Origin: CAYMLQ01 sp964390795
GTDB taxonomy: Bacteria; Verrucomicrobiota; Kiritimatiellia; RFP12; UBA1067
Reading direction: 5' to 3'
Assembly (NCBI GenBank): GCA_964390795.1
Contig: CAYMLQ010000096.1
Span: forward strand, 1-16,353
Length of the DNA stretch: 16,353 bases
The notes beneath the pieces are model-generated. The model was given only the letters and a program-made list of their open reading frames with translations, searched no databases and was not told where the DNA came from. The translations under genes and the position numbers were made by a program. How positions within the stretch are numbered: position 1 is the stretch's first letter; the number at the start of each line of letters is the position of its first letter. Shown piece after piece: positions 9,484 to 15,132 of the stretch.

Positions 9484-9514
9484 CTCGCAGGGGCCTGCGG
9501 GTTTTTATTGTTTT
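9484..9514 (+). terminator. Intrinsic terminator 25 bp upstream of argJ
   Basis: The arms 9484-9490 (CTCGCAG) and 9495-9501 (CTGCGGG) form a 7-bp stem including one T-G wobble, with loop GGGC. TTTTTATTGTTTT follows immediately. It points along + and has no T-run in the other direction. It could end transcripts from the DUF6941-like gene, about 235 bp upstream, or act as an attenuator in an argJ leader. Confidence 0.75.
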
Positions 9515-9539
9515 CACTTAAGCCTTGTAACGGACTGAC

Positions 9540-10754
9540 ATGAAGACCTTTGAATGTGTAGAGGGCGGCGTCACGGCCGCGTGCGGTTTCCAGGCGTGCG
9601 GCGTGGAGGCGGGGATCAAATACCCGAACCGCAAGGACATGGCGCTGCTGGTGGCGGACTCGCCGGCGGCTGTGGCGGCGCTGTACACCACGAACAAGGT
9701 GGCGGCGGCGCCGGTGCAGGTGGACCGCGAGCGCACGCGCACGGGGAAAGCCCAGGCGGTGATCGTCAACAGCGGTTGCGCGAACGCCTGCACGGGCGAG
9801 GCCGGGCTTGAAAACGCGCGGGCGATGGCGCGGGTCACAGCCGAGGCTCTGGGTATCGATGAGAACCTGGTGCTGGTGTGCTCCACGGGCGTAATCGGCG
9901 TGAATCTGCCGATGGACCGGATTGCGGCGGGAGCCAAGAAGGCGGCCGGTGCGCTCAGCCGCGACGGCGGCCATGATGCGGCGTGCGCCATCATGACCAC
10001 CGACACGGTGGACAAGCAGGTCGCGGTGGAGCTGGAGATCGACGGCAAGACGGTGTTCATCGGCGGCATGTGCAAGGGTTCCGGTATGATCGAGCCGAAC
10101 ATGGCGACCATGCTGGGCTTTCTGACGACCGACGCGGCGGTCCATCCGAAGGCGCTGGATCTGGCTTTGCGCGAGGCGGTGGAGGTAAGCTTCAACCGCG
10201 TGGTCGTGGATGGCGATATGAGCACGAACGACACGGTGATCCTGATGGCCAGCGGCGTGGCGGGCACACAGCTGCTGAATCCGTACCACCCGCAGTGGCA
10301 GTATTTCGTGGACGCGCTGACGACCGTGTGCCTGGAGCTGGGCAAGAAGATGGTTCTGGACGGCGAGGGCGCCACCAAGTTCGTGACCGTGCGCGTAAAG
10401 GGCGCGCGGACGCTGGAGGACGCGCAGAAGGCGGCGCGGGCGGTCTCCAAGTCGGCGCTGGTCAAGACGTCGTGGTTCGGGATCGATCCCAACTGGGGCC
10501 GCGTGATCGCGGCGGTGGGTTACTCCGGCGCGGACGTGGACGACCAGAGGGCGCAGATTTTCTACGGAGACATCTGCGCGTACGACCGGGGGCAGGTGGC
10601 GGACAAGGCGCTGCTCAAGGCCATGCAGGAGGTGATGCGAAAGCGCGCCTTCGACGTGACGGTCGATTTGGGGCTTGGCGACGGCGAGGATACGGTTTAC
10701 ACGTGCGACTTCTCGTACGACTACGTGAAGATCAATGCCGAGTATACGACGTGA
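9540..10754 (+). CDS. argJ: Ornithine acetyltransferase / amino-acid acetyltransferase ArgJ
   Basis: ArgJ moves the acetyl group from N-acetylornithine to glutamate, recycling it in the cyclic arginine pathway; some members also make N-acetylglutamate from acetyl-CoA. The product is 404 aa, the usual length. Visible blocks are IVNSGCANACTGEAG (75-89), VLVCSTGVIGVNLPMDRI (111-128) and KGSGMIEPNMATMLGF (179-194). The enzyme self-cleaves at the Ala-Thr bond, here A189-T190, making T190 the catalytic nucleophile of the beta chain. SFNRVVVDGDMSTNDT and the C-terminal YVKINAEYTT complete the signature. Whether it is mono- or bifunctional cannot be read from the sequence. The ribosome binding site is weak (CGGA, 5 nt upstream), and a terminator ends 25 nt before the start, which may mean regulated expression. 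argB follows after 120 bp. Confidence 0.95.
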   Translation: MKTFECVEGGVTAACGFQACGVEAGIKYPNRKDMALLVADSPAAVAALYTTNKVAAAPVQVDRERTRTGKAQAVIVNSGCANACTGEAGLENARAMARVTAEALGIDENLVLVCSTGVIGVNLPMDRIAAGAKKAAGALSRDGGHDAACAIMTTDTVDKQVAVELEIDGKTVFIGGMCKGSGMIEPNMATMLGFLTTDAAVHPKALDLALREAVEVSFNRVVVDGDMSTNDTVILMASGVAGTQLLNPYHPQWQYFVDALTTVCLELGKKMVLDGEGATKFVTVRVKGARTLEDAQKAARAVSKSALVKTSWFGIDPNWGRVIAAVGYSGADVDDQRAQIFYGDICAYDRGQVADKALLKAMQEVMRKRAFDVTVDLGLGDGEDTVYTCDFSYDYVKINAEYTT

Positions 10755-10863
10755 GGAAGGGGCTGGAATGATGGCATAGTGGAAGACTGGAAGGCTGGGG
10801 TGCGCTGCGGCTGACAAGATCGTTTCCCCTACGTCTTCCAACATTCCAGTACGCCACCCTTCC
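10755..10863. repeat. Large imperfect inverted repeat between argJ and argB
   Basis: Three blocks on the left arm are matched in nested order on the right: GGAAGGG (10755-10761) with CCCTTCC (10857-10863), CTGGAATG (10763-10770) with CATTCCAG (10842-10849), and TGGAAGAC (10780-10787) with GTCTTCCA (10833-10840). The loop is 45 nt. The right arm closely matches bases 9325-9350 upstream of argJ. The element fills almost all of the spacer and ends just before the argB ribosome binding site. It may be a non-coding intergenic repeat family or a transcript-folding element. Confidence 0.7.
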
Positions 10864-10874
10864 AAGGAATTCTT

Positions 10875-11753
10875 ATGCAGCAAGCGATGATCAAAGCGGC
10901 GGTGCTGACGGAGGCGCTGCCTTACATTCAGGAGTTTAAGGGCTCGGTCGTGCTCGTGAAGGTCGGCGGCAGCGTCATGGAGGTTCCTGAAAACCTCGAG
11001 GGCCTGCTGACGGACATCGCGTTCCTGAACGCGGTGGGCATCAAGACGGTGCTGGTACACGGCGGCGGCAAGGCGATTTCGCGCGGCATGGAGGCGGCGG
11101 GCATCCCGCCGCTCTTCGTGATGGGGCTGCGCGTGACCACGGAAGAAACAATCCGCGTGGTTGAACAGGTGCTCAACAGCGAGGTCAACGCTAACGTGGT
11201 GCGGTTGCTGCAGAAGCACCGGGCCAACGCGCGCCCGCTGCATGGCGACTGGATCTTTACGGTCGAGAAGAAGACCGGGCGGGATCCCGCGACCGGCGCG
11301 GTGCTGGACTGGGGGTATGTGGGCGACCCGGTTGCGGTCGACACGCGCCCGGTAGAGGAGATGCTCGATGCCGGAATCGTTCCGGTGGTGACGCCGCTCG
11401 GCACCGGGCCGGACGGAAAAGTGTACAACGTCAATGCGGACACGGCGGCGGCGGCTCTGGCCAAAGCCATGAAGGTGCGCAAGCTGGCGTTCATATCGGA
11501 TGTGCCGGGCTTGCTGATGGACGTGAATGATCCTGCAAGCCTGCTTGCGACGCTGCGTGTCGGCAGCGTGGGCAAGCTCAAGGAGACCGGTGTTGTGGGC
11601 GGCGGGATGCTGCCGAAGTTGGACAGTTGCGTGGACGCGATCAGGGCCGGGGTGGGCAAGGTTCACCTCGTCGACGGCCGCATGCCCCATTCGCTGCTGT
11701 TGGAGATTTTCACGAAAAAAGGTGTAGGAACGGAGATCATAGCAGATGAGTAA
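10875..11753 (+). CDS. argB: Acetylglutamate kinase
   Basis: ArgB phosphorylates N-acetylglutamate, the second step to ornithine, and is of the amino-acid kinase fold. The product is 292 aa. Motifs are VKVGGSVME (32-40), LVHGGGKAIS (58-67), GLRVTTEET, YNVNADTAAAALAKAM, FISDVPGLLMDV and GGGMLPKLDS. The nucleotide loops differ from the textbook KYGGNAM and HGGGPQIN forms, in a way I recall from Verrucomicrobiota-type ArgB proteins. An N-terminal helix (LTEALPYIQEF) and the C-terminal pattern VDGRMPHSLLLEIFTKKGVGTEI-like at about 270-291 are those of arginine-inhibited hexameric kinases, so feedback inhibition is expected. AAGGAA is 5 nt before ATG 10875; ATG 10887 is a less likely alternative. 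Its last 8 bp overlap argD, implying coupled translation. Confidence 0.93.
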   Translation: MQQAMIKAAVLTEALPYIQEFKGSVVLVKVGGSVMEVPENLEGLLTDIAFLNAVGIKTVLVHGGGKAISRGMEAAGIPPLFVMGLRVTTEETIRVVEQVLNSEVNANVVRLLQKHRANARPLHGDWIFTVEKKTGRDPATGAVLDWGYVGDPVAVDTRPVEEMLDAGIVPVVTPLGTGPDGKVYNVNADTAAAALAKAMKVRKLAFISDVPGLLMDVNDPASLLATLRVGSVGKLKETGVVGGGMLPKLDSCVDAIRAGVGKVHLVDGRMPHSLLLEIFTKKGVGTEIIADE

Positions 11754-12948
11754 GAGTACTGACATTGCCGCATTGTTTGACCAATATGTGATGCATACCT
11801 ATGCGCCGAGCGCGACGCTGACCAGTGGTATCGGGTGCAAGGTGCGCGATCCAGACGGCAAGACCTATCTCGATTTCACGGCTGGCATCGCCGTTCACAA
11901 CGTCGGGCATTGTCATCACAAGGTGGTGAAGGCCGTTCAGGATCAGGTCGCCACGCTCGGGCACTGCTCCAACCTTTTCTACAACGTGAGCCAGGCGCTG
12001 CTGGCCCAGCGGCTTTCGAAACTTTCGCTCAACGGCAAGTGCTTCTTCTGCAACTCCGGGGCGGAGGCCAACGAGGCGATGATCAAACTCGCACGCCTGT
12101 CGGGCCACGAGAAGGGTAAGTACGAGATCATCACCATGCAGAACTCCTTCCACGGGCGGACGCTCGCGACCATCGCGGCAACCGGCCAGGCCAAGGTGCA
12201 GAAGGGATTTGACCCGTTGCCGATCGGGTTCACCTACGCCGAGTTCAACAACCTCGATTCCGTCAAGGCGGCGATCAACGAGCGCACGGTCGCGGTGATG
12301 GTCGAGTCGGTGCAGGGCGAGGGCGGCGTGATTCCCGCCGAGGAAGCGTTTTTTGTCGGCCTGCGCAAATTGTGCGACGAGAAGGGCCTGCTGATGCTCG
12401 TCGACGAAGTGCAGACGGGCATGGGCCGGACCGGCAAGTGGTTCGGCTGGCAGAACTTTCCGGTCAAGCCGGACGCCTTCACGCTGGCCAAGGCGCTGGC
12501 CGACGGCATCCCGATGGGCGCCCTGGTGGCGTCGCCCGCGCTGTCGGAGCTGTTCAAGCCCGGCATGCACGCCTCGACCTTCGGCGGCAACCCCGTTTCC
12601 AGCGCGGCCGCGCTGGCGGTGATGGATGTGATCGAGGAAGAGGCGCTGGTCAACCGCGCGGAAGAGGCGGGCAACCTGTTCATGGAAGGACTCAGCGTCT
12701 TCGTCGAAAAGTACGCCCAGGTGCTGGGCGTGCGCGGCAAGGGGCTGATGGTCGGCCTGGTCATCGACGGGTCAGCCAAAGAGGTCGTGGCAGCCTGCCG
12801 CGACATGGGTCTGCTCTGCTGCGTGGCCGGCGAGAGCGTGGTGCGCTTCCTGCCGCCGCTGAACGTCAAGGACGGCGATCTGGAAGAGGCGCTGGAGATG
12901 ATAGGCGACGCATTGGATCAGCTCTTTGGAGAGCGCGAAGAAGCGTAA
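11746..12948 (+). CDS. argD: Acetylornithine aminotransferase (class III PLP enzyme)
   Basis: ArgD converts N-acetylglutamate semialdehyde and glutamate into N-acetylornithine. The product is 400 aa, normal for the family. Visible are YLDFTAGIAVHNVGHCH (41-57), CNSGAEANEAMIKLAR (102-117) for PLP phosphate binding, FHGRT (135-139), VESVQGEGGV, LVDEVQTGMGRTG (218-230) with D220 contacting the PLP ring nitrogen, TLAKALADGIPMGAL with K249 as the PLP lysine, and HASTFGGNPVSSAAA. The neighbouring argJ and argB make acetylornithine the likely substrate; related enzymes also act on succinylornithine or LysW-linked substrates, but no lysine-pathway genes are present. The ATG at 11746 lies inside the end of argB, with GGAG 10 nt upstream. 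A strong terminator 28 bp after the stop ends the operon. Confidence 0.93.
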   Translation: MSKSTDIAALFDQYVMHTYAPSATLTSGIGCKVRDPDGKTYLDFTAGIAVHNVGHCHHKVVKAVQDQVATLGHCSNLFYNVSQALLAQRLSKLSLNGKCFFCNSGAEANEAMIKLARLSGHEKGKYEIITMQNSFHGRTLATIAATGQAKVQKGFDPLPIGFTYAEFNNLDSVKAAINERTVAVMVESVQGEGGVIPAEEAFFVGLRKLCDEKGLLMLVDEVQTGMGRTGKWFGWQNFPVKPDAFTLAKALADGIPMGALVASPALSELFKPGMHASTFGGNPVSSAAALAVMDVIEEEALVNRAEEAGNLFMEGLSVFVEKYAQVLGVRGKGLMVGLVIDGSAKEVVAACRDMGLLCCVAGESVVRFLPPLNVKDGDLEEALEMIGDALDQLFGEREEA

Positions 12949-12975
12949 GACTCGCCTGTTCTTAACGCTTTGGAC

Positions 12976-13011
12976 AACGCCGCGGGGAAACGTTTCCCGC
13001 GGCGTTTTTTT
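12976..13011 (+). terminator. Strong intrinsic terminator after argD
   Basis: AACGCCGCGGG (12976-12986) is fully complementary to CCCGCGGCGTT (12996-13006), with a 9-nt loop that can pair further (AAACGTTT). A run of seven T (13005-13011) closes it. It points along + and has no T-run the other way. It ends the arginine operon. Confidence 0.93.
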
Positions 13012-13030
13012 GAAGGCATGGACGAGCGCG

Positions 13031-13543
13031 ATGACAGCTCAAGAAACAGACGGACAAAAGATGCGGCAGGCTCTCTTGCGCCTGGATGCGGATACGCTGG
13101 CCGCCCTGCGAGCGTATCTCGAAGCGGGGCAGGCACCGGAAGCGGACGCCGACCTCTGCGTCCGCGAGTCGCCCGAGGGACTGGACAGCTATCTCGCGCG
13201 GGCGGGCGTCCCGTTCTCGCGGCTTCTTCTGGCCCTTATTCGGAAAAGCGGCATGGACGAGGTCGAGGTCTACAAGCGCGCGCACGTCGACCGCAAGCTC
13301 TTCTCGAAAATCCGCAGCGATCCGGACTACCGGCCCAAGAAAGCGACGGTGATCGCCTTTGCGCTGGCCTTGCGCCTCTCGGTGGCCGAGACGCAGGAAC
13401 TCCTGTCCGCCGCCGGCTTTGCGCTCTCTGCCAGCGCACCTTTCGACCTGATTATCCGGTTCTTCTTCGAGCGGGGCGTTTACGACCTCTTCCAGATCAA
13501 CGACGCGCTGGACGCCTTTGGACAGCCGATCCTCATGGTGTGA
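13031..13543 (+). CDS. Helix-turn-helix-like protein of unknown function
   Basis: The product is 170 aa with no signal or membrane segment. Residues about 1-50 are acidic and variable. Residues about 60-165 form a conserved helical block: VPFSRLLLALIRKSGMDEVE, VYKRAHVDRKLFSKIRSDPD, KKATVIAFALALRLSVAETQ, LLSAAGFALS, then DLIIRFFFERGVYDLFQIND. This resembles a phage-repressor-type (Cro/C1-like) helix-turn-helix extended by extra helices. I recall similar uncharacterised proteins in Firmicutes and other bacteria, often near stress or signalling genes. Nucleic-acid binding is inferred. ATG 13031 is chosen because the open frame upstream crosses the argD terminator; its ribosome binding site is weak, and ATG 13061 is possible. 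The gene starts only 19 bp after the terminator, so its promoter is unclear and may be inside argD. Confidence 0.65.
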   Translation: MTAQETDGQKMRQALLRLDADTLAALRAYLEAGQAPEADADLCVRESPEGLDSYLARAGVPFSRLLLALIRKSGMDEVEVYKRAHVDRKLFSKIRSDPDYRPKKATVIAFALALRLSVAETQELLSAAGFALSASAPFDLIIRFFFERGVYDLFQINDALDAFGQPILMV

Positions 13544-13555
13544 GCGTCGGCGAAA

Positions 13556-13574
13556 TGTCGCCTGGCGGGCGACA
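13556..13574 (+). promoter_or_regulatory. Inverted repeat after the HTH-like gene
   Basis: TGTCGCC (13556-13562) and GGCGACA (13568-13574) are perfect 7-bp arms around 5 nt, 12 bp after the stop. No T-run follows. It may act as a weak terminator, a 3' stabilising hairpin, or a binding site upstream of the next promoter. Confidence 0.4.
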
Positions 13575-13591
13575 CCTCCGCGCTCCGCGTG

Positions 13592-13627
13592 TGCTATGTT
13601 GGTGGCGTTTTCACGAACGGATCGTGA
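13592..13627 (+). promoter_or_regulatory. Extended -10 promoter with operator-like inverted repeat
   Basis: TGCTATGTT at 13592-13600 fits an extended -10 (TG-n-TATGTT); no good -35 is seen at the right distance. Transcription would start near 13607. TCACGA (13611-13616) and TCGTGA (13622-13627) flank 5 bp, so the half-sites are centred 11 bp apart, as in many repressor operators placed over the start of transcription. The HTH-like protein encoded just upstream is one candidate binder; this is an inference. Confidence 0.4.
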
Positions 13628-13661
13628 GACGCGACACCCATACGCATACGAGGAGGCTGAC

Positions 13662-14279
13662 ATGAATACAGATACAAACAACGCTGGAACCCTGCAACGG
13701 TCATCCGACGTGGACGCGCACGCCCGCACCTTCCGGCCGAGTCTTTCGTTCTATCACGCCAACGGCAAGGGCACCGGCAGTGCGGCGCGGCTCGAGGTCA
13801 TCCCGGCCTGCGGCGACCGGGACGGCGTGGTCTTTGTGACGCTCGCCCAGCAGAAGAGCGTGGCCACGGGCTCGGCCAGCCAAGGCAACCGCCAGCATGC
13901 GACGTTCGACTGGCAGAACCGCGTCACCGTCAAGCTCAACTTTGGCGACCTGTGCCAAATGCTGCTGGTCTTCCGGGGCCAGTCCGCAACCATTGCGGAG
14001 GGCAAGGGGCTCTACCACGACAGCCGCAACACGACCACGATCATCAACCTGAGCCGCCAGGCCGAACCGTACCCCGGCCTTGCGTTGGACGTGTCGCGGC
14101 GTGGCAAGGACGAGTCCGAGCAGGCGGTCCGCGTGCGCATCGTGTTCAACGCCGCAGAGGCGTTCGGGCTTGGCGTGGCGCTTGAGCAAACGTTGGGGCT
14201 GCTCGCCTTCGGGATCCCGCGAGACGCCGTTCAGGTGCCGTTCTTGGCGCAGGCCGAGACGGAGCGGGCAGCGGTCTGA
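13662..14279 (+). CDS. Uncharacterised protein, possible whirly/PC4-like nucleic-acid-binding fold
   Basis: The product is 205 aa with no signal peptide. After a polar N-terminus, conserved-looking segments are LSFYHANGKGTG (28-39), ARLEVIPACGDRDGVVFVTL, FDWQNRVTVKLNFGDLCQML (82-101), GKGLYHDSRNTTTIINLSRQ (114-133), GLALDVSRRG, and RVRIVFNAAEAFGLGVALEQ ending in LLAFGIP. The order reads as three strands, a helix, three strands and a long helix, which would fit the whirly/PC4/MRP type of single-strand nucleic-acid-binding fold. That is my inference from predicted secondary structure, not a recognised match. AGGAGG sits 5 nt before ATG 13662; the in-frame extension upstream to 13518 overlaps the preceding gene and promoter. 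It has its own promoter candidate and converges on the nitroreductase gene. Confidence 0.6.
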   Translation: MNTDTNNAGTLQRSSDVDAHARTFRPSLSFYHANGKGTGSAARLEVIPACGDRDGVVFVTLAQQKSVATGSASQGNRQHATFDWQNRVTVKLNFGDLCQMLLVFRGQSATIAEGKGLYHDSRNTTTIINLSRQAEPYPGLALDVSRRGKDESEQAVRVRIVFNAAEAFGLGVALEQTLGLLAFGIPRDAVQVPFLAQAETERAAV

Positions 14280-14337
14280 GTATCCCGGCCAAAGGGGCAG
14301 GCCTGAGTGGCGCCAAGTTGGAGATCATGTGGCATCT

Positions 14338-14856
14338 TCACCACCGTTCTGTGTGGACAAAGGATGCGCTGTAGCGGGTGCGGGGCGCGGGGCGCTCGGC
14401 GGGGTGGCCGATGGCGATTGCCGCGAGCGGCAGGACCTCCTGCGGGACGCCGAAGCGGGTTCGGATGCCGCTGACGCGGTCCTCGTTCGGATGGACGCCC
14501 AGCCAGACTGCACCCAGGCCCAGCAGGTGCGCGGCCAGCAGCAGGTTCTCCACGGCGGCGCTGCAGTCTTGCAGCAGGTACGAGAGCTCCTGGCGATGGG
14601 CGCGTGCGGGTTCGCCGCAGACCACGATGCAGAGCGCCGCCTCGTTCAGCATTTTTCCGTGCGGCAGAATCTCGGCGAGCGCGGCAAGCGAGGCGCGGTC
14701 GCGCACGACCAGGAATCGCCACGGGTCAGTGGCCATGGCGGACGGGGCGGCCATGGCCGCCTCGAGCAGCGCGCGCACGTCTTCGTCGCTGACCGGCTCA
14801 CGGGTGTATTGGCGGATGCTTCGGCGGCTCAGGATCGGCAGGACCTTCGTGTTCAT
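14338..14856 (-). CDS. Nitroreductase family flavoprotein
   Basis: The product is 172 aa, a short member of the FMN-dependent nitroreductase superfamily. The N-terminal RRSIRQYT (11-18) is the classic FMN phosphate-binding motif. It is followed by VSDEDVRALLEAAMAAPSAM, DPWRFLVVRD and DCSAAVENLLLAAHLLGLGA, then VWLGVHP and AAIAIGHPAERPAPR near the end. Such proteins use NAD(P)H to reduce quinones, nitro compounds or other acceptors; the physiological substrate cannot be told. The translation start at 14856 has AAGAAGG 9 nt upstream on the minus strand, while the longer frame to 14994 would add an unrelated 46-residue leader. It is the only minus-strand gene in the window; it converges with the preceding gene, 58 bp apart, with no obvious terminator between them. 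Confidence 0.88.
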   Translation of the reverse strand: MNTKVLPILSRRSIRQYTREPVSDEDVRALLEAAMAAPSAMATDPWRFLVVRDRASLAALAEILPHGKMLNEAALCIVVCGEPARAHRQELSYLLQDCSAAVENLLLAAHLLGLGAVWLGVHPNEDRVSGIRTRFGVPQEVLPLAAIAIGHPAERPAPRTRYSASFVHTERW

Positions 14857-14900
14857 GGCAGTGACCTTCTTACGGGATTCATGGCGTTCAGTCGCGAGCA

Positions 14901-14911
14901 AGCATAACACA
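14901..14911 (-). promoter_or_regulatory. Candidate extended -10 element for the nitroreductase gene
   Basis: On the minus strand this reads TGTGTTATGCT, containing TG-n-TATGCT, an extended -10. The -35 region is weak. Transcription would begin near 14894, about 40 nt before the start codon. Confidence 0.3.
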
Positions 14912-15058
14912 GAACACGCCGCTGGATCACGCAAAGATGGGACAGTCCGGAAGAAGAAGGACGCCCGACCAGCGACCGGCGACGCGCGGATCAAGAAGCA
15001 GGGTGTCGGCTAAGGAATGTCGCGAATGCCGGCGGTCTCAATGAAAGCCGGCTCTTGG

Positions 15059-15102
15059 GCATCCGGCGGATGCTTGACGCGGTGAGCCGGTTTTGAGATT
15101 CT
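15059..15102 (+). promoter_or_regulatory. Promoter with adjacent inverted repeat for the SGNH hydrolase gene
   Basis: TTGACG (15074-15079) and GATTCT (15097-15102) are spaced 17 bp, with a predicted start near 15109 and a leader of about 24 nt. Touching the -35 is GCATCC-GGC-GGATGC (15059-15073), a perfect 6-bp inverted repeat that could be an activator or repressor site. The rest of the 276-bp divergent gap from 14857 shows nothing else convincing. Confidence 0.4.
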
Positions 15103-15132
15103 GCCTACGTATTCTAGGGAGAGGGAAACGAA

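Noticed and set aside
9444..11765. 773-codon open frame on the minus strand
   Set aside because: It is antisense to argJ and argB, whose motifs are complete. It crosses the intergenic inverted repeat and has biased His/Arg/Ala composition.
12926..13030. Upstream extension of the HTH-like gene from a TTG codon
   Set aside because: It would overlap argD and translate through the strong terminator hairpin; ATG 13031 is the first sensible start.
13639..13650. CATACG tandem duplication before the AGGAGG of the 13662 gene
   Set aside because: Two 6-bp copies are within chance expectation, and no role is suggested by position.
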